In this document: positions 1 to 7,753 of the stretch, piece by piece
Numbering within the stretch: position 1 is the first letter of the stretch
Layout: every line of letters starts with the position of its first letter
Assembly: GCF_030718205.1 (NCBI RefSeq)
Contig: NZ_JAUZQF010000008.1
Coordinates: 124,001 to 188,000 of the forward strand
Direction: 5' to 3'
Length of the DNA: 64,000 nucleotides
Origin: Nonomuraea turcica
GTDB taxonomy: Bacteria > Actinomycetota > Actinomycetes > Streptosporangiales > Streptosporangiaceae
The notes under the pieces: generated by a model
The model's database searches: none
The model's input: only the letters and a program-made list of their open reading frames with translations
What the model was told of the DNA's origin: nothing
Made by a program: the position numbers and the translations under genes

Positions 1-279
1 GGCGGGGCCGCGGGCCGCAACTGGGTCTACGGCGTCCTGCTCTCCTCGCTCTACGACCGCCAGGTGTCGATGTACCAGGCGATCCTGGACACGGGGGCCG
101 CGCTCGGCGTGTTCCGGCTGAGCTCGGACTCCCTGACGATCGCGCGCAACCTGGTGGCCCTGGAGGACGCGTACGGTTACCGCATCACGGCGAGGCACCC
201 GGTGATCGGACCGGATGAGGCGGCGGAGCTGATCCTGTCGTACGCCCGTGCGGCCACGGGCAACGACCTGGCACTCTGA
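1..279 (+). CDS. TetR-family regulator, C-terminal part (cut by window edge)
   Basis: The frame is open from base 1 to a TGA at 277-279 and gives the last 92 residues of a protein. The text (NWVYGVLLSSLYDRQV, then DTGAALGVFRL, ending near the stop in AELILSYARAA) looks like the helical ligand-binding domain of TetR/AcrR regulators of the BetI-like type. The DNA-binding N-terminus lies outside the window. Its stop is only 5 nt from the stop of the convergent potA-like gene, so regulator and transporter are neighbours. A role in controlling that transporter is a guess from position only. Confidence 0.6.
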   Translation, partial: GGAAGRNWVYGVLLSSLYDRQVSMYQAILDTGAALGVFRLSSDSLTIARNLVALEDAYGYRITARHPVIGPDEAAELILSYARAATGNDLAL

Positions 280-284
280 TGGGT

Positions 285-1334
285 TCATTGATCCACCGCC
301 ACGATCACGGCGTCCTGGGCGTTCCAGCGCACCTTGACCTTGGCGCCCGTCTGCACCGAGCTCGCCCCCTGCACGGCCACCAGTACCGGCTTGGGATGCC
401 CCGGCACGTCCACGGAGATGTGCGACACGCCGCCGTAGAAGCTGACGTCCAGGACGCTGCCCGCCAGGCCCCTGACCGCGCTCTCGTCGGCGAGCTCGAC
501 CTTTTCCGGGCGTACCGCCAGCAGAGCCGGTGAGCCGGCTGTGAGCTCCGTGAGCGGCGCACCGGGCAACATGCCGAACGCATCGCTCTTGAGCGCATCC
601 ATGCCGCTCGCGGCGCCGCGGAAGAGGTTGTTGGCGCCGACGAAGTCGGCCACGAACGGCGAGCGCGGCCGCTCGTAGAGCGCGACCGGCTCGTCCACCT
701 GGCGCACCTTGCCGCTGTCGAAGACCGCGATGCGGTCGGCCAGCGACATGGCCTCCTCCTGGTCGTGGGTGACGACCACGAACGTGATGCCGACCTCGTG
801 CTGCAGCCGCTTGAGCTCCAGCTGCATGTCGGCTCGGACCTTCTTGTCCAGGGCCGACAGGGGCTCGTCGAGCAGCAGCAGGCGGGGCCGCTTGACGATG
901 GAGCGGGCCAGCGCGACCCGCTGCCGCTGCCCGCCGGACAGCTGAGCGGGCTTGCGGTTCGCGTGCTGGGAAAGGCCGACCGTCTCCAGCACCTCGCCGA
1001 CACGCTGCTTGATCTCCTGGCGGGGCAGCCGCTCGCGCTCCAGCCCGTACGCCACGTTCTTGGCGACGGTCATGTGCGGAAACAGCGCGTACGACTGGAA
1101 CATGAGGCTGATCGGCCGCCGGTTGGGCGCCTTGGACAGCAGGTCGTCCCCGTCGAGCGTCACCTTGCCCGCGTCCGGCGTCTCGAACCCGGCGACGATG
1201 CGCAGCAGGGTCGTCTTGCCGCACCCGGAGGGCCCCAGGAGGGCGAAGAACTCGCCCTGCTCGATCTGGAGCGAGACATCGTCGAGCGCGGTAACGTTCC
1301 CGAACGTGCGGCTGACGCCGTCAATCTTGAGCAC
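285..1334 (-). CDS. potA: ABC transporter ATP-binding protein, PotA-like (polyamine type)
   Basis: ATPase of a periplasmic-binding-protein-dependent importer, 349 aa. Walker A GPSGCGKT is at residues 34-41, the Q-loop follows SLMFQ, the LSGGQ signature is at 132-136 and Walker B LLLLDEP is at about 152-158. The last ~110 residues form a TOBE-type C-terminal domain, the usual PotA/FbpC/UgpC architecture. It is the last gene of a potD-potB-potC-potA operon and its start overlaps the potC stop by 14 nt, implying coupled translation. Substrate is inferred from the whole operon (PotD-like binding protein) and could be spermidine, putrescine or a related amine. Confidence 0.9.
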   Translation of the reverse strand: MLKIDGVSRTFGNVTALDDVSLQIEQGEFFALLGPSGCGKTTLLRIVAGFETPDAGKVTLDGDDLLSKAPNRRPISLMFQSYALFPHMTVAKNVAYGLERERLPRQEIKQRVGEVLETVGLSQHANRKPAQLSGGQRQRVALARSIVKRPRLLLLDEPLSALDKKVRADMQLELKRLQHEVGITFVVVTHDQEEAMSLADRIAVFDSGKVRQVDEPVALYERPRSPFVADFVGANNLFRGAASGMDALKSDAFGMLPGAPLTELTAGSPALLAVRPEKVELADESAVRGLAGSVLDVSFYGGVSHISVDVPGHPKPVLVAVQGASSVQTGAKVKVRWNAQDAVIVAVDQ

Positions 1335-2103
1335 GTGACTTCTCCCCGATCTTGGTCATCCGCTGCCCGGCGATCACCGCCGTGAAGCTCACCAGGAGCA
1401 GGATCGCGGCCAGCGCGTTGATCTTCGGGGTCACCCCGAAACGAAGCATGGAGTAGATGACGATCGGCAGCGTCGGCTCGGCGTTCCCGATCGTGAAGAA
1501 GGCGATCACGAACTCATCCAGCGACAACGTGAACGCCAGCAGCGCGCCCGCGACGATGCCGGGCGCCAGCTGCGGCAGCGTGATCCGCATGAACGTGACC
1601 ACCGGCCCGGCCCCCAGGTCGCGCGAGGCCTCCTCCAGCGAGGCGTCGGCGCCCGCGAGCCTGGTCCGCACCACCGCCGCCACGAACGCCATGGAGAAGA
1701 GCGCGTGCGCGAGCGTCACGGAATACAGGCCCAGCGTGAGCTGGATCATCCCGTAGAAGACCAGCAGCCCGATCGCCAGCACGAGGTCGGGCAGCACGGC
1801 GGGCATGAGCACGATCGCGTCGAGGGTCTTGGACCTGGTGTATCTGGCCAGCCCGACGGCCAGCAGCGTGCCCAGCACCGTGGCGATCGCGGTCGAGCCG
1901 GTGGCCACGATCAACGTGTTGACCAGGCCGGTCGCGATCCGCTCGTCGGCGGCCAGCTCGCCGTACCACTTGAGGCTGAACCCCTCGTAGGTGTACGCCG
2001 ACCTGCCCGCGTTGAACGACATGACCACCAGCACGGCGATCGGCAGGTAGAGGAAGACGTACGTGGCCCAGAACGGGACGTACAGGAGCTTTGACCTACG
2101 CAC
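1321..2103 (-). CDS. potC: ABC transporter permease, PotC-like
   Basis: Inner-membrane permease of 260 aa with about six hydrophobic segments, beginning with an N-terminal helix (FWATYVFLYLPIAVLVVMSF). The EAA loop that docks the ATPase is visible as EASRDLGAGPVVTFMRITLP, about two thirds along. It overlaps potB upstream by 8 nt and potA downstream by 14 nt, so all three should be translated together. The family is the second permease of polyamine and spermidine/putrescine importers (PotC/YdcV). Start chosen as the ATG at 2103. Confidence 0.88.
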   Translation of the reverse strand: MRRSKLLYVPFWATYVFLYLPIAVLVVMSFNAGRSAYTYEGFSLKWYGELAADERIATGLVNTLIVATGSTAIATVLGTLLAVGLARYTRSKTLDAIVLMPAVLPDLVLAIGLLVFYGMIQLTLGLYSVTLAHALFSMAFVAAVVRTRLAGADASLEEASRDLGAGPVVTFMRITLPQLAPGIVAGALLAFTLSLDEFVIAFFTIGNAEPTLPIVIYSMLRFGVTPKINALAAILLLVSFTAVIAGQRMTKIGEKSRAQD

Positions 2104-2962
2104 GGCGGGCCGCCCATGCCTGCGCGATCAGCAGCGCGATCAGCACCGCGATGAGCGCCAGCGCCAGCGTCGAGCCGAACGGCCAGTCGCGCGCCTTCAG
2201 GAACTGGTCGCGGATGAGGTTGCCCACCATGATCGACTTGTTGCCGCCGAGGATCTCGGGGATGACGAAGTTGCCGAAGCTGGGCACGAACACGAACAGG
2301 CACCCGGTCAGCACGCCCGGCACCGTGAGCGGCAGAGTGACCTTCCTGAAGGTGGTGAACCCGGAAGCCCCGAGGTTCGCCGACGCCTCCCGCAGTTGCG
2401 GGTCGAGCCGCTCGATCGCCGAGTACAGCGGGAGCACCATCAGCGGCAGGTAGGAGTAGAGCAGCCCGGTGACGATCGCGCCCTGGTTGTAGAGCAGCTC
2501 GTACGGCCCCAGCCCGAGTGCCTTCAGCCCGCTGTTGACCAACCCGGGACCGCTGAGCAGCATGATCCAGGCATAGACCCGGATGATGAAGTTCGTCCAG
2601 AACGGCAGCACGATCGCGACCAGCGCGATCGTCTTCCACTTGGGCGGCAGCTGGGCGATCACGTACGCCGTCGGATAGCCGATGAGCAACGCGATCAGCG
2701 TCGTCAGGCCGGCGATCTTCAGCGAGTTGCCGACCACGCCCAGGTAGAGCGGGTCGATCAGGCGGGTGAAGTTCTCGATCGTGAACTCGTACACGACGCC
2801 GCCGAAGCGCCCGCGCTGGAACACCGTGTAGCTCAGCACCAGCGCCAGCGGCGCCAGCAGCAACACGACCAGGTAGGTCAGCCCGGGCGAAAGGAAAACG
2901 AACGCGCCCAGCCGGCGGCCCCTGGAGCGGGGCGCCGGCCGGGCCTTTGCCTCTGACTTCAC
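2096..2962 (-). CDS. potB: ABC transporter permease, PotB-like
   Basis: Membrane permease of 288 aa, first permease of the operon. A basic N-terminus (about residues 1-18) precedes a strong hydrophobic helix. The EAA motif is readable as EASANLGASGFTTFRKVTLP near residues 190-210. The GTG start at 2962 lies 5 nt after the potD stop, and the 3' end overlaps potC by 8 nt. Family knowledge (PotB/YdcU) supports import of polyamines or similar cationic amines. The substrate itself cannot be read from the permease. Confidence 0.88.
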   Translation of the reverse strand: MKSEAKARPAPRSRGRRLGAFVFLSPGLTYLVVLLLAPLALVLSYTVFQRGRFGGVVYEFTIENFTRLIDPLYLGVVGNSLKIAGLTTLIALLIGYPTAYVIAQLPPKWKTIALVAIVLPFWTNFIIRVYAWIMLLSGPGLVNSGLKALGLGPYELLYNQGAIVTGLLYSYLPLMVLPLYSAIERLDPQLREASANLGASGFTTFRKVTLPLTVPGVLTGCLFVFVPSFGNFVIPEILGGNKSIMVGNLIRDQFLKARDWPFGSTLALALIAVLIALLIAQAWAARRA

Positions 2963-2967
2963 CGCAA

Positions 2968-4086
2968 TTACGACTGCGCCGTGACTTCGGTCGACAGGCG
3001 GGTGTACTTGGTCGACGCCTGCCCCAGGTCGATGATCGCCTCACCGTTGAGCAGCTCGGCGGGCTTGATGCCGAGCAGCGAGCCCTCGGGGACCTGCACC
3101 TTGTCCATGGCGGCCTTGTTGGGGACCTTGTAGTTGATGTTCGCGGCGGCCCAGCTGTGGATCTCGGGGTCGAGGATGTAGTTGATCAGGGCGTGCGCCG
3201 CCTCCTTGTTCTTGGAGGTCTTCATGATCACCATCGTGTCCACCCAGAGGTCGCTGCCCTCCTTCGGCACCACGAACTTGATGTTCTTCTCGGAGGTCGG
3301 GCACCAGCCGTCCCACGCCTCGACCATGGCGGCCTCGCCGGACTTCAGCTTGTCGCCGAACGTGGTGTCGTCGTAGCCGAGCAGGTGCGGCTTGGCCGAG
3401 AGCAACAGCTCCTTGGCCTTGGCGATCTCGTCGTCCTTGTCGGTGTTGACCGAGTAGCCGAGCGACTTGAGCGCGGGCAGGGCCAGCCAGCGCTCGGTGG
3501 TCATCATCGTGACCTTCTTGTCGGCCCAGGCGGGCGGCTTGAGAAGATCGTTCCAGCTCGTCACCGGGGTCTTCGCCAGGTCGGTGCGGTAGCAGATGCC
3601 CGTCGTGCCCCAGGTGTAGGGCACGGAGTACTTGTTGCCCTTGTCGTAGGAGAGCTGGGTGGCCTCCGGGTAGAGGTTGGCCAGGTTGGGGATCAGCTCG
3701 GCGTGGATCGGCTCCAGCAGGCCCTGCTCGTTGAGCGCCTGGGCGTACTGGCCGGACACGAACGCCACGTCAACGCCGCTGTCGCCGGGGGCGGTGAGCT
3801 TGGTCATCGCCTCCTCGTTCGTGGCATGCAGGCCGATCTTCATGTCCTTGACCTTGAGCTTCTCCTTGACCTTCTCGGGAAGCTCCTTGGGCGTGTAGCC
3901 GTCCCAGACCGTCACCTGGAGCGTCTGCTGCGACAGATCCGCGTTGGGCTTGAGCTGGTCGGCCGTCGCCGCGGTCGTGCCTTGTGGGCTGGTCGACGAC
4001 TCACCGCCGCACGCCGCGACGGCGAGCGCGAGGCCGGCCGCCGCGACGGCGGCCGGAAGACGACGGGTGAACCGGATTCGGGACAC
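2968..4086 (-). CDS. potD: Extracellular substrate-binding lipoprotein, PotD-like
   Basis: Binding protein of 372 aa that would capture substrate outside the membrane for the PotBCA-like transporter. The N-terminus is a lipoprotein signal peptide: basic MSRIRFTRR, hydrophobic core, then the lipobox LAVAAC with Cys 26 as predicted lipidation site, followed by a Ser/Thr-rich tether. The mature part has PotD/PotF-family features (WDGYTPKELPEK, VPYTWGTTGICYR, VEAWDGWCP). It is the first gene of the operon; the promoter should lie in the 4087-4227 divergent region. A polyamine-like ligand is inferred from family. Confidence 0.88.
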   Translation of the reverse strand: MSRIRFTRRLPAAVAAAGLALAVAACGGESSTSPQGTTAATADQLKPNADLSQQTLQVTVWDGYTPKELPEKVKEKLKVKDMKIGLHATNEEAMTKLTAPGDSGVDVAFVSGQYAQALNEQGLLEPIHAELIPNLANLYPEATQLSYDKGNKYSVPYTWGTTGICYRTDLAKTPVTSWNDLLKPPAWADKKVTMMTTERWLALPALKSLGYSVNTDKDDEIAKAKELLLSAKPHLLGYDDTTFGDKLKSGEAAMVEAWDGWCPTSEKNIKFVVPKEGSDLWVDTMVIMKTSKNKEAAHALINYILDPEIHSWAAANINYKVPNKAAMDKVQVPEGSLLGIKPAELLNGEAIIDLGQASTKYTRLSTEVTAQS

Positions 4087-4227
4087 GGCCGCTACTCCTT
4101 CTGAATGTGCGATGTACGAGGGGTCGCGCGACCTTACCGGACACAGCAGACCAGAGCAGGAGTGTTGCAGTAGAAATCAACATGAGCAAGACTTTTCCCC
4201 ACATTGCTACCAGGAAGTTTGCTCTTC
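4087..4227. promoter_or_regulatory. Divergent promoter region between potD-like operon and kinase gene
   Basis: This stretch separates the divergently read potD-like gene and the kinase-like gene and must hold both promoters. It contains a perfect 12-bp palindrome, GGTCGCGCGACC, at 4122-4133, about 36 nt before the potD start, which could be a regulator site (perhaps for the TetR at the window edge). It is locally AT-richer than the genes near 4160-4200. No promoter hexamer pair stands out enough to call. Confidence 0.35.
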
Positions 4228-5388
4228 GTGTTGAATTGGTATTCAATTCGCCAGAGATTGATCTCTCTCGGTGAGAAACCCCTTACCGCCCGAGACCGCG
4301 GGTTCACCGCGGCTGTTTTGGCGGTGTTGGAGGGTGAGGCGCCGCCGCCGTTCGCCGTGCGCCGCTTCCTTCCGTTGCCCACCCTCTCGTACGCGCACGG
4401 AGATCTCCACACTGGGGTCCCAGCAGAGCGTGACTTCGGCGCTCACGTGGACCAGACGAACTACTCGGTCGTGGTGGAGGAGAAGGTCGTCGTCAAGTGG
4501 CTGACCCCGCCGGTGCCGCTGCCCCATCCCGCCCCTGAGATCTTCGCCCACCTCGTTGAGGCTGGCTTCAACGACACCGCCCCGCCCTACGCGGCTCTGA
4601 CCGGGCCGGTGGACGGGCGCGAGTGCCTCCTGGCCCTGGTCACCGGCTATCTCCCCGAGGCGAGGGACGGCTGGGAATGGTGCGTGGACGAAGCCGAGGC
4701 AGGCACGACCGTCTTCGCCGCCGACCTCGGCCGTCTCGCCGCCGATCTCCACCTCGCCCTCGCCACCCTGCCGCACGCCCTCACCTCGCCCCACCGGCCC
4801 GCCGCCGGTGCGGCGAGCGGCGGGACGGCTGCCAGGGCGGAGGCGGCGTTGGACGAGGCTCTGGACATCACGGACGGCGAGGACGGGCGCTGGCTGGCCA
4901 CGCGCGCCGGGCACCTCAGACGCGAGCTGGCCCGCCTGCACCAGCCCATCACCACCCCACGCATCAGGATCCACGGCGACCTCCACGTGGGCCAGATACT
5001 CAAATGGCGAGACGGCTACGCGGTCATCGACTTCGACGGCAACCCCACCGTCACGGACGCGGACCCGCATCAACCCGCCGCCAGAGACGTGGCCCAGCTG
5101 ACGACGAGCCTGGAGCACGTGGCCCAGGTGGCGATCAAGAGACGCGGCCTGCCACCCGAAGAAGCGGCGTCGTGGGCGGCCAAGGCCCGCGCGATCATGC
5201 TGACGGCCTACAAGGCCCGCCTGGCCGCGTGGAACCGCCCGGACCTCCTGGACGAGACCCTGATCCGCCCGTTCGAGGTGGAGCAGGAGTGCCGCGAGCT
5301 GATCTACGCCGCCCGTCACCTCCCCCGTTGGCGCTACGCCCCCATCGGCGTCCTCCACACCTGGTACCCCGAGGAGAACATCTCGTGA
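4228..5388 (+). CDS. Maltokinase-like sugar kinase, probable glucosamine kinase
   Basis: Protein of about 386 aa with an aminoglycoside-phosphotransferase-like fold. The catalytic loop reads HGDLHVGQIL (about residues 250-260) and the metal-binding loop VIDFDGNP (about 267-274), the arrangement of actinobacterial maltokinase-like enzymes and of the glucosamine kinases described in that group. The GTGA overlap with a downstream SIS-domain gene favours an amino-sugar role: glucosamine plus ATP to glucosamine-6-phosphate. The start is uncertain. GTG 4228 is chosen because AGGAAG at 4212-4217 gives a usable ribosome site; the frame is open back to TTG 4204 and TTG 4231 is also possible. Maltokinase proper usually sits with trehalose/glycogen genes, which are absent here. 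Confidence 0.7.
   Translation: MLNWYSIRQRLISLGEKPLTARDRGFTAAVLAVLEGEAPPPFAVRRFLPLPTLSYAHGDLHTGVPAERDFGAHVDQTNYSVVVEEKVVVKWLTPPVPLPHPAPEIFAHLVEAGFNDTAPPYAALTGPVDGRECLLALVTGYLPEARDGWEWCVDEAEAGTTVFAADLGRLAADLHLALATLPHALTSPHRPAAGAASGGTAARAEAALDEALDITDGEDGRWLATRAGHLRRELARLHQPITTPRIRIHGDLHVGQILKWRDGYAVIDFDGNPTVTDADPHQPAARDVAQLTTSLEHVAQVAIKRRGLPPEEAASWAAKARAIMLTAYKARLAAWNRPDLLDETLIRPFEVEQECRELIYAARHLPRWRYAPIGVLHTWYPEENIS
4233..4249. promoter_or_regulatory. Inverted repeat at the 5' end of the kinase gene
   Basis: GAATTG-N5-CAATTC is a perfect inverted repeat with 6-bp arms, in AT-rich sequence that contrasts with the surrounding GC-rich DNA. It overlaps the chosen start codon region of the kinase gene. 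That suggests either an operator or that the real start lies further downstream. No cognate regulator can be named. Confidence 0.35.
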
Positions 5389-6344
5389 ATTCTGAGCTCT
5401 ACCTTTCCGACCTGGAGTCCAAGCCGGAGTCCCTGACGGCCCTGGCCGACGCCCTGACCAGGGAAAACCCCTTCGAGAAGCTCCCGCGGAGCACCACAAG
5501 AGTGCTGTTCCTCGGCATGGGCAGCTCGCGCTACGCGGCCGGTGTGGCGGCCCTGCGCCTGCGCGCCGCCGGCGTCGACGCATACGCCGACTACGCCTCG
5601 GCGGCGGCCACGTACCCGCCGTCGAAGGACACGCTGGTGATCCCGATCTCGGCGACCGGCGGCAGCAAGGAGACCCTGGACGCGACCGAACGCTACGCGC
5701 AGGGCCCGGCGTTCGTGGCGGCCCTCACGAACGCGCCCGGTTCGCCCCTGGCCGGGCGGGCCGACCTGGTGATCCCGATGCACGCGGGCGAGGAGCGCGG
5801 CGGCGTGGCCTGCCGCACGTTCCAGCACACCCTGGCGCTCCTGCTGGCCCTGGAGGCGAGGCTGACAGGAGCGGGCCGCGACGTGCCCACACTGATCAAG
5901 AAGAGCGCGGAGGCCACGGCGGACCTCCTGGATCGCCGCGACGAGTGGCTGCCCCTGGCCATGGAGCTGCTGGACGGCCCCCACGGCGTCTACACGATCG
6001 CCCCCGCCGAGCGCCTGTCGTCGGCCGAGCAGTCGGCGCTGATGTTCAGGGAGGGCCCGCGCCGTCCGGCCGACGCCGGTGAGACGGGCGACTGGGCGCA
6101 CGTGGACGTGTACCTGACCAAGACCCTCGACTACCGCGCCCTGCTCTTCCCGGGCTCCCGCTACGACGCCCAGGCCATGGACTGGGTACGGGAGCGCGGG
6201 TCCACCGTGATCACCGTGGGCGCCGACGTGCCGGACGCCGCGGCGGCCGTCCGCTACGCGCACGATGACGACCCGGACGTGGCGCTGCTGACCGAGACGC
6301 TGGTGGCCGAGCTGGTGGCCGCTTACTGGTGGAACGCTCAGTGA
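5385..6344 (+). CDS. SIS-domain sugar isomerase/deaminase-like protein
   Basis: Protein of 319 aa with two sugar-isomerase (SIS) repeats like the isomerase half of GlmS. The first SIS begins at about residue 40 with LFLGMGSSRYAA and continues to PISATGGSKETLDAT; the second starts near residue 200 (GVYTIAPAERLSSAEQSALMFRE). The glutaminase domain of GlmS is absent. The GTG start overlaps the stop of the kinase gene by 4 nt (GTGA), so the two products are probably made together. A simple reading is kinase plus isomerase/deaminase converting glucosamine to fructose-6-phosphate, which is inference. Confidence 0.75.
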   Translation: MNSELYLSDLESKPESLTALADALTRENPFEKLPRSTTRVLFLGMGSSRYAAGVAALRLRAAGVDAYADYASAAATYPPSKDTLVIPISATGGSKETLDATERYAQGPAFVAALTNAPGSPLAGRADLVIPMHAGEERGGVACRTFQHTLALLLALEARLTGAGRDVPTLIKKSAEATADLLDRRDEWLPLAMELLDGPHGVYTIAPAERLSSAEQSALMFREGPRRPADAGETGDWAHVDVYLTKTLDYRALLFPGSRYDAQAMDWVRERGSTVITVGADVPDAAAAVRYAHDDDPDVALLTETLVAELVAAYWWNAQ

Positions 6345-6904
6345 GCCCGTACGGCGACCGCGTGCTCCACGAGCGTGATGAGCGTGCGCTTGACCGCCTG
6401 CCGGTCCCTGGCGTCCGTCCGGACGATCGGCACATGGGCTGAGAGCGTCAGCGCCTCCCGCACCTCGCTCTCGATGTGCGGGAACTCGCCGTTCCAGCCG
6501 TTGAGCCCGACCACGAACGGCATCCCCGACTCCTCGAAGTAGTCGACGGCGGGGAAGCTGTCGGCCAGCCGCATCGAGTCCACGAGCACCACGGCTCCGA
6601 TGGCCCCGCGGACGAGATCGTCCCACATGAACCAGAACCGGTGCTGTCCAGGCGTGCCGAACAGGTAGAGGATCAGGTCGCTGTCGAGCGTGAGCCGGCC
6701 GAAGTCCATGGCCACGGTGGTGGTGGTCTTGCCGGGCGTGTGCTCGAGGTCGTCGATGCCCTCGGAGGCCTCGGTCATCACCGCTTCGGTGGTCAACGGC
6801 ATGATCTCGGAGACCGCGCCCACGAATGTGGTCTTCCCCACACCGAACCCGCCCGCCACGACGATCTTCGTGGAGGTGAGCCGGCTAGAGCCTGCGAAGT
6901 CCAC
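6338..6904 (-). CDS. cvnD: Conservon GTPase CvnD (Ras-like), conservon 1
   Basis: Small GTPase of 188 aa. The P-loop GGFGVGKTT is at residues 18-26, a switch/G3-like region reads DSDLILYLFGTPGQHRF, and the base-recognition region VVGLNGWN is near residue 135. It is the fourth gene of a CvnA-B-C-D operon; its start lies inside the last 20 nt of cvnC, so translation is coupled. In actinomycetes these modules link a membrane histidine-kinase-like protein, a roadblock protein and a DUF742 protein to a GTPase switch. The 3' end overlaps the convergent SIS gene by 7 nt. Confidence 0.92.
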   Translation of the reverse strand: MDFAGSSRLTSTKIVVAGGFGVGKTTFVGAVSEIMPLTTEAVMTEASEGIDDLEHTPGKTTTTVAMDFGRLTLDSDLILYLFGTPGQHRFWFMWDDLVRGAIGAVVLVDSMRLADSFPAVDYFEESGMPFVVGLNGWNGEFPHIESEVREALTLSAHVPIVRTDARDRQAVKRTLITLVEHAVAVRAH

Positions 6905-7253
6905 TTAAAACCCTTTCGAGCAGGCCCCTGTCCGGAAGTCCTGCCTCCAACTGCGGCTGGTACACCTTGACCAGCCCGTCCGCCTCCATGTCGGCGATCA
7001 GCACCCGCGCGACGCCGAGCGGGACGCTCAGCAGCGCGGAGATCTCCGCCACGGACCTGACCTGACGGCACAGCTCGCTGATCGCACGGTATTCGCGGGC
7101 GTAGGTCGGGCCGAGCTGCGCCGAGGTGGCCGACGATACCAGTGCCTCCATGGCGAGGTCGCTGCGCGGAGCGGTCCTGCCGCCCGTGACGGCGTACATC
7201 CGGACCAGCGAGCTGCGCTCGGCCTCCGGCTCCCCGTTATGCCACGATGCCAC
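6885..7253 (-). CDS. cvnC: Conservon DUF742 protein CvnC, conservon 1
   Basis: DUF742 protein of 122 aa. The N-terminal half carries the typical VRMYAVTGGRTAPRSDLAME segment and the C-terminal half a winged-helix-like stretch (SVAEISALLSVPLGVARVLIADMEADGLV), ending in RVLSGLRRL, which is almost identical to the second conservon copy. It lies between cvnB and cvnD and overlaps cvnD by 20 nt. Its biochemical role is not well established in the family; it probably forms part of the membrane-associated Cvn complex. Confidence 0.92.
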   Translation of the reverse strand: MASWHNGEPEAERSSLVRMYAVTGGRTAPRSDLAMEALVSSATSAQLGPTYAREYRAISELCRQVRSVAEISALLSVPLGVARVLIADMEADGLVKVYQPQLEAGLPDRGLLERVLSGLRRL

Positions 7254-7333
7254 GTCTGCTCCTCACTGCGTTCATCTGGCCTCGGCCCGCGAGACGCTCC
7301 GGTGATGGATGTCCTCGCTTCGCTGCGGATCCC

Positions 7334-7753
7334 TCACCGGCGACCGCTGGACAGCTCCGCCCGTACGGCCGGCGTCAGCACCTGTCCCGCCCGCTCGACC
7401 AGGATCGTCATCTGGTACGCCACCAGCCCCATGTCGCAGTCGGGCGCGGCCAGCACCGCCAAGGAAGATCCGTCGCTGATCGACATCACCAGCAGCAACC
7501 CGCGGTCCATCTCGACGAGGGTCTGGGTGACGCTTCCGGCTTCGAAGACCCTCGCGGAGCCCTGGGTGAGGCTGACGAGCCCGGCGGCGATGGCGGCCAG
7601 TTGGTCGGCGCGGTCCTTGGGGAAGTCTCGGGAGAACGCCATGGGCAGCCCGTCAGCGGAGACGACCACGGCGTGCGCGACCCCGGGGACCTCGTCGACG
7701 AAGCTGCTGACCAGCCAGTTCATGTCCCTGGCGGCTTGGCTCAGCTCCTTCAT
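7334..7753 (-). CDS. cvnB: Conservon roadblock/LC7 protein CvnB, conservon 1
   Basis: Roadblock/LC7-domain protein of 139 aa, with the family core GVAHAVVVSADGLPMA, ADQLAAIAAGLVSL and MDRGLLLVMSISDGSSLAVLA. Such proteins act as regulators or dimerisation partners of small GTPases, fitting its place beside CvnD. The ATG at 7753 overlaps the cvnA stop by 4 nt. About 80 nt separate it from cvnC, a wider gap than elsewhere in the operon. Confidence 0.93.
   Translation of the reverse strand: MKELSQAARDMNWLVSSFVDEVPGVAHAVVVSADGLPMAFSRDFPKDRADQLAAIAAGLVSLTQGSARVFEAGSVTQTLVEMDRGLLLVMSISDGSSLAVLAAPDCDMGLVAYQMTILVERAGQVLTPAVRAELSSGRR

Noticed and set aside
4233..4249. A third hut operator
   Set aside because: The arms resemble TGAAT/ATTCA, but the spacing is two bases shorter than TGAATG-N4-CATTCA and the gene is not related to histidine.
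4623..6344. Fusion of the kinase and SIS proteins in one long frame
   Set aside because: The frame before 5385 is an out-of-frame reading of the kinase gene; the SIS protein starts at the coupled GTG 5385.
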